DNA of 56,194 nucleotides. Origin: Saprolegnia diclina VS20 (Eukaryota > Oomycota > Saprolegniomycetes > Saprolegniales > Saprolegniaceae). Of the stretch, positions 41,651-51,772 are shown in pieces. Under the pieces are notes generated by a model. That model was given only the letters and a program-made list of their open reading frames with translations, was not told the DNA's origin and ran no database searches. The position numbers and the translations under genes are program-made. The DNA lies in contig NW_008246203.1 in assembly GCF_000281045.1 (NCBI RefSeq), forward strand, positions 2,805-58,998, given 5' to 3'. Positions within the stretch are counted from its first letter, which is position 1. Every line of letters begins with the position of its first letter.

Positions 41651-44245
41651 TTACGGATCGTACTTGCGTCGGCGTCGTGGCAGCTTCGTCCATGACACTT
41701 CAAAAGGTCGGTACAAGGTCGTCGGGTCGTCATAGCGAAGAAGCACCGTCGGCACGGCCGCGCGGAGCAAGTCGGCTTCCTTTTCTTCTTCCCGGCGCTC
41801 GCGCTCCTTGCGCGTTTTGGCCGTGTACTCTTTCGTGCTCTTGGACTTGGCATTCTTGCGCTCCATGGGCAGCACCTCCTTCGGGTCTGGAAGCGCCGCA
41901 AGGTACAGCCGCAGCTTCTCCATGACGAACGCCGCATCGTTATACGTCTCGAACGCAAGCTCCATCGTGCCGTTTGTCAGGAGAATGTCCGGAAGTGCGT
42001 TCGGACCGAGCGTAAAGTCGACGCCAAGCGCAGCGCGCAGCGAGGTTTCGATGTCTGCGATGCGCGTGCAGTAAGGAATCGAGTGGAGCGTGATGACCTT
42101 GCGCGGCTCGGCAGCATGGGAGAAGATGGCGCGGTTCTGCTTCTCACCTGGGACCATGACGCCAAAGATCTTGAGCGCCGGGTGGAGCGCCCGCTCCACG
42201 GAAGATGGCGACTCAAACTCGACAATGCACTCGTGCGCTGTCAAGCGCTCGCTCGCGACGACGTTCGAGAGCGTAGATGTCTTTCGCGCCTTGGGCTCGT
42301 CTTCGGCGGTCGTTGTCTCATGCACTATCTCGGCGTCGTCCTCGTCCTCATCTTCGTCGTCTTCCGGAACCACGGTCTTGACCTTCTTCGAGCGGCCCTT
42401 CTTTTCCGACTTCGGCTTGTCGACGACAGTCTCGTCGTCCGTGGCGACGTCGTCGACACGTGGCGCAACGCCCGCGCGCGGCTCGGCAAAGGTGAAAATC
42501 TTCTTGATTGGGCCGAGATGGCGCAAGCTTTTTCGCAGCGTCTCTTCGGTCGTGAGATCAGCAAGGTTGCCGTAGAAGACGGACGTTGACGGGTGCCACG
42601 CCATCGCTTCGACAGGCGTCGAAAAAGTCACGGACGTGCGCACTTGGCGACCGGTGTTGACCATTCGGAGGCGCGAGATCGTGAGGGCCTCGAGCGTCAG
42701 GTCCGGGATAACCTGGCGCATGAGCTCGACCATAAAGACTTGGCACTCCTTCGGGAAGAGGCCTTGGACGTCCTGGAGGAAGATGCCGTCGGACGTGTCG
42801 AGGTTCGAACGCCACGTGAGTTTATGCCGCACAAAACGCGAGTAGAACGAGTGGAAAGCCTTGTCGTTGAACAGCGACGCGAGGTTCAGCGCACACGTCA
42901 GCACGCGGTCGCGGGTCTCGACGGGCTTGAGCGCGAGCGTTCGGTCGAGAGATTCTTCATCGAGGCCTTGAATGTACACGTGGGATGTCCGCATGCGCGC
43001 ATCGAGGAGAAGCCGCAAAAAGGCGTCGTTTCGGTTGCTGTACTGGAGGTAGTCGATTGCATAGATCGGATCGTCCTGAAGCGTTGCGAGCGTGACTCGG
43101 TCCCCTGAGAGATACTGCACGATCGCGTTGACCCACGCTTCTGTAAACTGGCGCGGCTGAGACGGCGCGGCCTGTTGAATCTCGCAGGCCACATCTTGGA
43201 GGATGTTGCGGTGGGCCTTGGCGTTCTTCACGAACGCCATCATCATGCTCAGGACCTTCTCAATCTCATGCGGTGTCAAGCGCGCGTCGCGGAGTGTCTG
43301 CAGCGCCTGGCCCGCAGCCTCGAGCTCGCCGCGAAAGTCGACAAGGTCCGACTCGAGTGACATGAGGTCCCACTCGTCCAAGGGCTCGTCTTCCGTCGGC
43401 TCGGCTGTCGACTTGGCGCTAATGCCGCAGTACGATGCCATCTCTTCCCAGCCCTGCGCACGGAGGAGCGTGTGCAGCTGTCGCTTGAGCTGCGGAAGCG
43501 ACGACGCTGGGCGTTTCAGCGAGTGGCGCACGTGCGTCATGATGCAAACGCGGCGGCAGTGCACAAGGATCACGCGGCATAGGTCCTCGTAGAGGGGGTG
43601 GTCGGGGTGCAAGAGCGACGACGCATCAAGACTCGACTGCTCAACATCTTTGGCGCAGAGGAACGCACGCAAGTAGTCGTACTCCTTCGGGTACTCGTCG
43701 CGCATGAGCTCCTCGAGGCTCTCAAAGAAGCGCGTCACCGAGAACTTGTTTGGCTTCGGGTTCGTCGTGTAGATGCTGAGCTTGCGCAAGATAAAGTTGG
43801 TCGTCCGCTCATTGAGGCTCCGACGGAAGACTGCCATAACGCGCTCGGCCTTGATCGTAGCGTCCGACCGCGTCTCCTCGCGCACGTCCGTGCCCGGCTT
43901 CTCCACGTACTCGTTCTCGTAGTGCGGAAAGCCCATTCGTCTCGCCGAGTACGTCAGGTCAACAGCAATCCCGTCGTCTTCAATGTCGCGGAACGGCATC
44001 TTTTCTTCTTGGATGAGCTTGACAGGCTCGACGCTGTGAAGGTCAGCAGGCGTCAAAGGTGTCGATGCAACGGGCGCGGCCTCGAACGCCAGCGGCTTGA
44101 GCGTAGATGGCGTCGCCTTTTTGGGCATCGCAGGGGCGTCTCGCTTGTGATCCCACGTGGCAAAGGCCCGCACGGTTAGCGGTCGGCGAAGCGCAAGCGA
44201 GCGCTGCCGAAGCGCGGCGACGCACCCGCGGCCTTGGCGCAACAT
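41651..44245 (-). CDS. Putative mitochondrial protein with RRM-like segments
   Basis: One exon of 864 residues from the ATG at 44245; an in-frame ATG at 44407 precedes sequence without features. The N-terminus MLRQGRGCVAALRQRSLALR is Arg-rich, lacks acids and is amphipathic, a typical mitochondrial presequence. The middle is helical, with DEWDLMSLESDLVDFRGELE. Around residue 600 SVFYGNLADLTTEETLRKSL, then a very acidic/basic insert (DDEDEDEDDAEIV) and ECIVEFESPSSVERALH look like RRM ribonucleoprotein motifs RNP2 and RNP1 split by the insert. A second RRM-like unit follows (VITLHSIPYCTRIADIETSL). The C-terminus is basic (KLPRRRRKYDP). An RNA-binding role in mitochondria is inference. Confidence 0.6.
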   Translation of the reverse strand: MLRQGRGCVAALRQRSLALRRPLTVRAFATWDHKRDAPAMPKKATPSTLKPLAFEAAPVASTPLTPADLHSVEPVKLIQEEKMPFRDIEDDGIAVDLTYSARRMGFPHYENEYVEKPGTDVREETRSDATIKAERVMAVFRRSLNERTTNFILRKLSIYTTNPKPNKFSVTRFFESLEELMRDEYPKEYDYLRAFLCAKDVEQSSLDASSLLHPDHPLYEDLCRVILVHCRRVCIMTHVRHSLKRPASSLPQLKRQLHTLLRAQGWEEMASYCGISAKSTAEPTEDEPLDEWDLMSLESDLVDFRGELEAAGQALQTLRDARLTPHEIEKVLSMMMAFVKNAKAHRNILQDVACEIQQAAPSQPRQFTEAWVNAIVQYLSGDRVTLATLQDDPIYAIDYLQYSNRNDAFLRLLLDARMRTSHVYIQGLDEESLDRTLALKPVETRDRVLTCALNLASLFNDKAFHSFYSRFVRHKLTWRSNLDTSDGIFLQDVQGLFPKECQVFMVELMRQVIPDLTLEALTISRLRMVNTGRQVRTSVTFSTPVEAMAWHPSTSVFYGNLADLTTEETLRKSLRHLGPIKKIFTFAEPRAGVAPRVDDVATDDETVVDKPKSEKKGRSKKVKTVVPEDDEDEDEDDAEIVHETTTAEDEPKARKTSTLSNVVASERLTAHECIVEFESPSSVERALHPALKIFGVMVPGEKQNRAIFSHAAEPRKVITLHSIPYCTRIADIETSLRAALGVDFTLGPNALPDILLTNGTMELAFETYNDAAFVMEKLRLYLAALPDPKEVLPMERKNAKSKSTKEYTAKTRKERERREEEKEADLLRAAVPTVLLRYDDPTTLYRPFEVSWTKLPRRRRKYDP

Positions 44246-44806
44246 CTTGCAAGATCGAAATGGACTAGGTCCGAGCCCAATAAAAAACGATCCATATTTT
44301 TTACTTGGCCATACTAGCATCAAGTACGCATCATTATATACAGCGCAGTTTTTTCTAAAACCGTTCGACCAACGAAATCCACTGGTGCCAATGCATAACC
44401 ATCTCATATACTATTTCAGTTTTTCGACTGTCCAAATAGTGAATCATTACGTCGTCATTCATGCCCAGGGACTCCAAAGTCCAAAACTTGTTCGTGGTTC
44501 GGAAATAGATTATGATTGTAAATGCTTGGGTCCAGCGCCGCGCAAAGGCTGTAAAGTAGGATATGTTGCGCACATTGGCAATTTCGCTCCACCTGTGTCT
44601 CGGACTTGCGAGGTTGAAGCAGGTCACTAAATAGTGTTATGATGCCATCGGGCGAAGCCGGGTGAATCAGGTTGCCGATTGAACGCCTTCGCAAACCGAT
44701 ATGGTGCAAAACCCAGAGCTGCAACTAGTCAGACAACACGATAGTGCGCAAGTGTTACTACATTGGCATGGCCTTGGGACCGAGTTATTTGGGCCGCGTC
44801 GATGTG
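44246..44806. other. Intergenic, no gene supported
   Basis: Five hundred sixty bases with short overlapping ORFs on both strands and no recognisable motif. It contains the 5' region of the mitochondrial protein gene and the 3' region of the hydrolase. Confidence 0.4.
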
Positions 44807-45691
44807 CTACTTGTTGTGCACGACGACACCGCTCGATGGCGAAACGGGCAACGGGCGATGATGGACGAACGCAAGGACAAGCTGGCTAAAGTCGTCGGGC
44901 TGCTCGAGATAAAGCCAATGCCCGCAACGCTCGAAGACGACGTTGGTGCAGTTGGGAATCATGTTGCCGACGACAAGGGCGCCAGCCATCGGGAAGATCT
45001 TGTTCTTGATACCGCCGAGGAGGTTCAAGCACGGAATCGAGATTGTGGGTAGAAGTGGCCGCCAGTCGATCTGCGTGTGGTCGCGCATGAGCGTCGCGAG
45101 CGCTGTTGGCTTGCATTGGAGAACGTCAGCGCACAGAATATCGAGAATATCTCGCGGCACGTCGTCGCGGACAAGGCAGCTGTCGAGGTTGCCTTGGGCG
45201 ACAGCGGGCAAGTTGGTCGCAAGCATGTGCTCGATGCCCTGCAAACTCGCTTCGTCGTAGCAGCCATAGCCGTGCAGCGACCAATCCTCGCGCCGATTCT
45301 GCAGAGGAAGCTGGTCGACAAAGATGGCTTGGTGCACACTGGCACAGCCAAAGAGCTCGACGAAGCTCCAAATGACGGCACAGCCCATGGATGTACCGAT
45401 GAGCGTAAGCTTCGACTTGTCCAGGTTTAGGCCTAGCACGAGCTCACGAACGTCAGCGGCTAAACGAGCAATGTGCATGCCATGCGCCGGGCTGTCCGAC
45501 TCGCCATGGAAGCGCATGTCGAGGCAGATAACACGGCAGGTCGCCTGGAGCTGCGGAACGTTGCGGCAGAAGTACCGGCGGCTCGCGCTCCATCCATGGA
45601 GAAAGAGTACAATGGGTGCATTGGCTGGCGATGAGGCAACGGTGTCGTCGTATGCCAGACGACAGCCGTCGGCCGTCGTGAAAACGGGCAT
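44807..45691 (-). CDS. Alpha/beta-hydrolase fold enzyme
   Basis: Single exon, 294 residues from MPVFTTADG. The fold is shown by VLFLHGWSASRRYF (oxyanion loop HGW), RVICLDMRFHGESDSP, the nucleophile elbow LIGTSMGCAVIWS (Ser in GTSMG), a late NLLGGIKNKIFP strand and the catalytic His in VFERCGHWLYLEQPDDFSQL. This is the esterase/epoxide hydrolase-like branch of the superfamily. The substrate cannot be told. No signal peptide is present. An ATG eight codons earlier (45715) is possible. Its promoter would be the duplicated TATA-containing block just upstream. Confidence 0.85.
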   Translation of the reverse strand: MPVFTTADGCRLAYDDTVASSPANAPIVLFLHGWSASRRYFCRNVPQLQATCRVICLDMRFHGESDSPAHGMHIARLAADVRELVLGLNLDKSKLTLIGTSMGCAVIWSFVELFGCASVHQAIFVDQLPLQNRREDWSLHGYGCYDEASLQGIEHMLATNLPAVAQGNLDSCLVRDDVPRDILDILCADVLQCKPTALATLMRDHTQIDWRPLLPTISIPCLNLLGGIKNKIFPMAGALVVGNMIPNCTNVVFERCGHWLYLEQPDDFSQLVLAFVHHRPLPVSPSSGVVVHNK

Positions 45692-45727
45692 TGTGCAAAC
45701 TGCTTGAAAGTCCACCAGAACTCAAGA

Positions 45728-45807
45728 CCGGAACCTCTGTATCCAAGACCTCTTATAATTTATACAACCGGAACCTTCGTATCCGAGACCTTTTATACTT
45801 TATATGT
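45728..45807. repeat. Direct 40-bp duplication with TATA-like elements
   Basis: Two adjacent 40-base units (45728-45767, 45768-45807) share CCGGAACCT, GTATCC and AGACCT, then an AT-rich TTATA end. They fill most of the 120-base gap between the hydrolase start and the stop of the next minus-strand gene. Read on the minus strand each unit offers a TATA-like box, so this is a likely duplicated core promoter. Confidence 0.65.
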
Positions 45808-45811
45808 TCTT

Positions 45812-48060
45812 TCATGTTGGTGGGGTGAGTGCTTGAAGAAGATCGAGCTGGCGCACGTAGGCAGCAACGGCCGCGGGAAACGTCTCGTGGAGATATCCGA
45901 GAAGAAATGTGTGCGTGCGTGTGGCGCGTGCAATCTCTAATAGCTTCGCTTGGGCGGGACTGGATAGCCGCGACGGCGGCAGCTGCTGGGCCCAGCCTTC
46001 ATCGAGCACGCGCGCGACTGCTGCTACGAATTGGTCGCGCAAGTATTGTCGCTCCTGGACGTCTTGCCACATCTCTGCGTCTATCCACGTCACTGGACGA
46101 ATTGTTGAAGTGCGCCAGCCACAGCGGCGTGTGCGCTTTTTTGCCAACGCGGTGCGCGCGGCATCGCCGCGCTCGACGGCATCGCATGCTGCGTGCAACG
46201 CTGTCGCCGCACGCTCAAGCGCCGCTGCGATAAAGTAATGCGACGAGTGCCACTTGTCCCAAGCGACTCGGAGATTTCTCGTGACCTCTCGGCCTAAATA
46301 GGGCCGCGGGTCCCCTTCGCTGCCCTCTATGTGGTGTGCCTACATCATTGGATGGCTCACATCATACCCGAGAAGCCAAGAACGTACGACGTCTGATAGC
46401 ACTCGTGCCACAAAGCACACGTCTGATGCGTCGACGTGGTTTAATGTCAGGTATTGCGTCAACTCTTGGACTGCGATTGGTGACGTCAGCGCGTTGACGA
46501 GCATCGCGGGATCTGTCTCGGCTGCAGCTTGCTGGAGACTATGGATCGCGGTCGTGGCCGTTGGTAGGCGACTACACAACGTGCACAAAAGCCGCAGAAA
46601 CGTCTTCTTGCGCAAGCAGAGAGCATTCGACGCATAGAGTGTGATGACGGTCGTCGCAGCCATGTAGCGTGCGTCGGCGTGATTGGGGTGGGGCGACGCG
46701 GCAAGGATAAGACTTAAGGACACAACGCCTTCAGCCTGGCGCCGGTTCATTGGCACGGTACCCGCAAAGTGGGCATTTAGTGGGGAGAGCCAGAGCCCAA
46801 ACCCGATAAGGTTTGATGCTTCATCGTTCTTCTCACGCCCTTCTCCGTCCGTCTCTTCTTCGAGTGGCGCACACGCTGCGTCATCAAGCGACGACAAAGC
46901 GACGTATGCTTGGCAAACGGCGGCAACGGGCAGACCTTCGACGTCTAGAACTGAAAGGGTCTCGACGAAATGCAGCTGCTCGATGAGGCCAGCAGCTTCT
47001 TGCAGCTTAAATGTCGTCGCCTCGGCTGCTATCGATAGACACGCGACTGTGCGCACCGATAGATTAGAATGGCGCAGCGCTGTAGCGTGGCAATGCGAGT
47101 GCGGAAGATGAGACAGCAAAGCCCGCTTGAACATGAGCACGGTCGCTAAGATCCCAAAAGAAGTAGGTACGACATGCATCGCGTACGACGGTAACACGGT
47201 GTAGTCTGTGAGGGCTTGAAGAGTCGAAACACCAAGAGCAGAAGCAAGTGTGGCTGCGCAAAGCAAGTGCATATAAAGGCCCGCACCTTGATACTACACA
47301 AGCATATCAACGGTCAATTGAATGACGAGCGATGGCAGTGAAGTATACTGGAAGTAGGTAAAAAACTGAGACGACGCCACTCGCGAAGGCTATCGCTGAG
47401 AGAATGGCGGCAATCGTCGAAGGTAGAATTGACGCGCGCAAAATCTGTGACAGCCGAAGAAGGTGCACATATCGACGAAACGAAGCGTGCTCTTTCCAGC
47501 CAACATCGAGCGGCTCGTACAAGTGCACAGAGAAAAGAGTAGCAGCAAGCGCTAGGCTGGCGGCAACAATCATGTGCCACGGCGACGTGTCCGGGATCAC
47601 AACGAGGCCGTAGACGTGCCACGGATGTATCGCGACGACCCAGATTGGCGTCAAGAAATGGGCAAAAAGCAGCCGCTTTCTGGAAAGACACACCAGGAGC
47701 GAGGGCACAAATGCAATACCAGATAGCGCACCCACGTAGAAGCCCAAATTGTTTGCCGACGGTATCCAGAGAGCTTCGCCATACAAAGAACAAAATGCGC
47801 CAGCGTTAAAGTACACAGCGTCCAGGCCAGCACCCACGTAGCAGATTGCGCCGTGAAGCTGGTGCCAACGTGACGACAGCATCTGGCGCTTGGCAGCGTC
47901 TACGTAACCACTCGTTCAACGCCGAATTAAGCCTATGGCAAAGCAACGTACCTGACAGTGTTTGCAAGGTACTAGACAAGAGATGTGGCCGCCAGCGCTC
48001 CAAGATCACGATGGTTCCCACGGCGAGCGCGGTAGCTACCGTTGGCAGTAGCACGGGCAT
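45812..48060 (-). CDS. Polytopic membrane protein with C-terminal helical repeats (paralogue A)
   Basis: Function not recognised. Exons: 48060-47952, 47899-47349, from 47293, and a last exon ending at 45812; the final junction, probably a GTACGT donor after LSDV near 46405, is less certain. The first half is hydrophobic with many spans (GAICYVGAGLDAVYFNAGAF, NNLGFYVGALSGIAFVPSLL, SILPSTIAAILSAIAFASGV). The second half is soluble and helical, ARM/HEAT-like: HSNLSVRTVACLSIAAEATT, then LASALG-type helices and RDQFVAAVARVLDEGWAQQL. It is a divergent paralogue of the plus-strand neighbour, and the two start codons are only 63 bases apart. Confidence 0.6.
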
Positions 48061-48123
48061 GTGGCCTTTTTTCCCCTAAAAATAGGCATCGCGCAGCCAT
48101 TGCAAGTGGTACTGATCCCGTCC
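48061..48123. promoter_or_regulatory. Very short bidirectional promoter of the membrane paralogues
   Basis: Only 63 bases separate the two divergent start codons. The segment contains a T-tract, CCCCTAAAAATAGG and CAGCCATTGCAAG. It must hold both 5' leaders or promoters unless upstream non-coding exons exist. Confidence 0.4.
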
Positions 48124-51100
48124 ATGAATGCCTGCAGCTCCGAGGACGGCAGTGGCGCTTGTTCGCGTACGCAATGGACTGCTTGTGGCCTTGATTTCCT
48201 TCACTTTGCACTGCCACTCACTGCATGGGGTCTGTTTCTGTCGCTGACCGTCGCCTTTGTGCTCTACACACGCATGTGGGAAGAGTTTCGGCTCCAAATC
48301 GACGACCTTCACGACATTCCGGCACAAGGTAATGATTCGGTGTGTGCTTCAAGCAAGCTCTTAATTGATGCTATTACAAGCACTGGGTATCGTTGCCGCC
48401 CGGCAAAAGCACATCGTACTGGGTCGCAAGATCAAGGATCCGCGCCGGCTCCTCACACTCGCAGCGATGTGGGCCGAGCTACCAGGCTTCAGCTACCTCC
48501 CACTTCAGCTGCTACACTACGACTTCACCGGCACCCTGGCTTTTCCTACGTCTTCTGCCACCGAGGTACGCGTCATAGGGTAACTTTGCCTTATCGCCAT
48601 GACAATTATTCCTAAGGTGTATCGGGCTGCGCTGCTGACGGGGCTCTTTTTATTTCTCATGCTGACCACATGCGTTCGGCTGCGATGCGTTCTCGTTCTG
48701 CGCGCTAAGGTTCTCCTTCCGTGCCTCTACGATGCGCTCTATCTCGTATACATGTACGCGATTCTCGGTATTCTCTCGTGCGCGGAGCCACTGGATGGTT
48801 TTGTCGTTGCGGGCGCAACGTGCGCGTGCGGCGACCGCGTCTGGCCAACTGCGGGCGCTGGTGCATTGGTCTTCAGCCTCTTCTACCTCACCGCCCTGGT
48901 CTACAAAGTCCAACTCACAGACGAGGTGTTTGCGACACAGTTTCGATACCAAACGTCGTTCTCATCGCTCATGACAATGACTCGTACCGGTACTCACCAT
49001 CCCATTTTGTACCGCTCATATAATTGTGGCTATACGTAGCGTGTTGTCTGCAGTACATGACAGCGACACTCCTACTGTCCCGGGACAGTGGTGTTCACAA
49101 GACGTCTATCAACCTCATTTTTGGTTGCGTGAACGGATTCATTATGGCTTGCTTGCTCCGGTACAACTACCGCTACCAGCCCGTACGTTCCTAAACGATC
49201 GATTTGAAATTTTTTCCAAGTCTAATGCGCACAAGTAGTGTTTGGGGTCGGGACGATTTCCCAACAGCTTGCGATCACTTTCGTTCTCAACATCGTGCTA
49301 TGTATCGTACGTGCTGGTACTCGTCGAGCTTATCGCACCCTCCAACGGGACGAAGACCGTCGTCGTTGGAATTGCTTGCGCTTGCTACCCGCTCATTGCC
49401 GTGATTTTGTGGCGTGTAAACTCCAAGCGGGCGAACTACTTCCACATACCCAGCCTGCCGCTCGTAGAGTTGCTGAGCCATAGCAACTACCGCGTGCGTA
49501 CGGTCGCTGTCGTCAGTGTCGTACTCGAAGACCACACGAAGTGGCGCGCGCAGCAGCTTTTGCACATCGTGACTCTTCTGCAGCAATGTTTACTTGTCCC
49601 GGCGGGCGTCGAGGGCGGCCTCTTGGTGGCGTACACGTGCCAAGCTCTGTGGCACCTCGACAACGTTCATTGTCTTCCTCATCAATCACTCGAAGATTCG
49701 CCTCCGTTCGTGCCCAAAGGTCTCTGGCTCGGCCGTGATCCCGTCGAGCGTCGCCGATCGAGCATATATGACCCCAAGTAGAATTACCCTTTCTGTGGAT
49801 TGAGCGAGGTACTGATATGCTGCCATGTCACACATAGTCGATCGCATGACATTGTTGAACGCAACGCAACGCGCAGCTCGGCAACAATGACAACATCGTC
49901 CGTCGTGCCCCGCCTGTCAAGTGCACTCACGATTCAGTGCATCGCAACTCGTCTTGACGAGACCGCTTTGGTACCAATCTTGCAGCACGCGCTCGGGAAG
50001 GCCATCTCTATCTTCGACGCACCGTTCGTAAAGGCGCGAGCCGTCGTCGCCAAGATGCTCCAAGAAATGTACGTGAACGGTGCCGTGCGTCTGTCCTTAC
50101 CCACGTATCTCCACGTGCTCTGCACGCTTTGTGTGCACCACCGGCAAGATGTCGTTGCGGCCGCGGCTGCATCGCTCGGCCACATTGTGACAGTCGTTCC
50201 TCGCCGTGAATGGGGTCCCATCATCTGCGACCGGCATAAGCTTGCGCCGCTTGCTGCACTTTTAGTCCATCACGCTGGAGTTGCACCGGCTTTGCTCAGC
50301 GACACAATTATCGGCCGCATTCTTACGCATGCCATGGACCGCATTCTGAACAACATCACGGAGCGCGATCCGGCCACGTACTGGTCAAACCAGTTTATCA
50401 CACACATGACGATGGCATGGCGCCACTGGGAGCACAGCTACACCTTGAGCATTGCTCTAGAAGACGTTTTGCTAAAGATGCATCGAGCAAGTGTCACGTA
50501 CCATGCTACGCTGCGTCGACCTGAGCCGTCGCCTCTGCCCCGTGTCCGATCTGTGGGGACTGGTCTTTCCGCGGGTGACATCAAGACAGTATCACCGTCG
50601 CAGACTCGGCACTCAACGCTAACAAAGGCGCATCAGAAACGCAGTTTTCCAGGACTCATGGTAGCGACGGCGAAGCGAAGTTTCGGCTCGCTGCAGCTGC
50701 GACATCGGGGCGCGAAAGGCAAGCTATCGTTGCAGCGAATGGCGCAGGCATTTCGCCACGGCAGTGTCGTGCCGCAAGCGATTCTAAAGGAGATTGCACT
50801 TCGACGCGACTTGCGCAAGGAGCTTATGACACACTTGAAGCTGGTTCTGACGGAAGGCCTATCAGCACAGCAGCTACCACAAGTGTTCTCACCTCTCGCG
50901 CGCAGTGCACTCACCGAGGCAGTGTGTTTGTTGCACACACACCGCCGACTTCGAGACCACATCGAGCACGCGCTTTCGTCCGCTGAGATGCGTTACGTGC
51001 GCTTCCTCGAGAGCTGGGAGACGATGCGCCAAAAAGCACTTCCCTTCTTCACGGACGCGAGTCTCCGCGCGTCCAAGCACCGTGTCGCACCCGAGATCGC

Positions 51101-51161
51101 GGCCATTCTCATTGCGAAGCGGTCGCGCTTTGCAGGTCCCCGCATCCCCGATGCAACGTAA
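48124..51161 (+). CDS. Polytopic membrane protein with C-terminal helical repeats (paralogue B)
   Basis: Function not recognised. Early exons are clear: 48124-48330 (MNACSSEDGSG... with a first span LTAWGLFLSLTVAFVLYT), one ending before 48567 (PRRLLTLAAMWAELPGFSYL), 48618-48981 and about 49032-49181. Splicing around 49180-49860 is unresolved. The N-terminal half has several spans. The C-terminal half aligns with paralogue A: HSNYRVRTVAVVSVVLED, then AWRHWEHSYTLSIALEDVLL (AWDKWHSSHYFIAAALERAA in A) and RKELMTHLKLVLTEGLSAQQ (RDQFVAAVARVLDEGWAQQL in A). A basic, Ser-rich linker lies near 50520-50720. The last large ORF (49800-51161) is intact. Confidence 0.6.
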
Positions 51162-51772
51162 ACCGATGTCATGTAACACCAGTGCAATTACAATGGGTGC
51201 AGACGGTCAGATAGCTAGCTGATCAGTGCAGACTCGTCGCCATAGTTTGTACTAGAATCATGTACTGTGAGTATGCATGTACCAGTAAACGGCCATGGTT
51301 CTGTTCAATTAGGGCGCATAAAATTTGGAAAATTAACCGGGATATCCTTGATGACTGACACTTGAACTGCTGTGTATTTGTGAAGGCAAAGCTGGCTCCA
51401 TTATTCCATTTTTGTGAAGTGGGTCGTCTAAAATCCAAGCTAAATTACAATGTCGGACTTCCCTGGACATGTTGAGTGGGGTGATCGATCTGGACAGACA
51501 AAGACAGAAGCGCGATCTACAGGGCTAAGCACCGACGCGGCCACTCGTGTTGTGCGAGAAACCGGAGATGCCGACGAGCATCGAGCCGCTCGTACTTGAA
51601 CGAAGCTGTGATGCTGGAGCAATTGAGCGACGCGTGCCGCGTTGACGGCATCGCTCATGGTCTAGGCAGTTTCGCGACCGAATGTCAATTCCTGGTCCAT
51701 TTTCTTTTTGTTTGTGCCCATTCGGTGCGACTGGTAGTTTAGTCACAAAAAAGAATGCACGTTATGTCGACG
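51162..51772. other. Intergenic between convergent genes
   Basis: About 610 bases, AT-rich at 51240-51440. A minus-strand ORF at 51440-51658 (MSDAVNAARVAQLLQHHSF) begins like a real protein but loses character after 20 codons, and no splice model rescues it. Coding status unknown. Confidence 0.3.

Noticed and set aside
51440-51658. 72-codon minus-strand ORF between two convergent genes
   Set aside because: Its first 20 codons look plausible but the rest is low-quality, and no intron model improves it.
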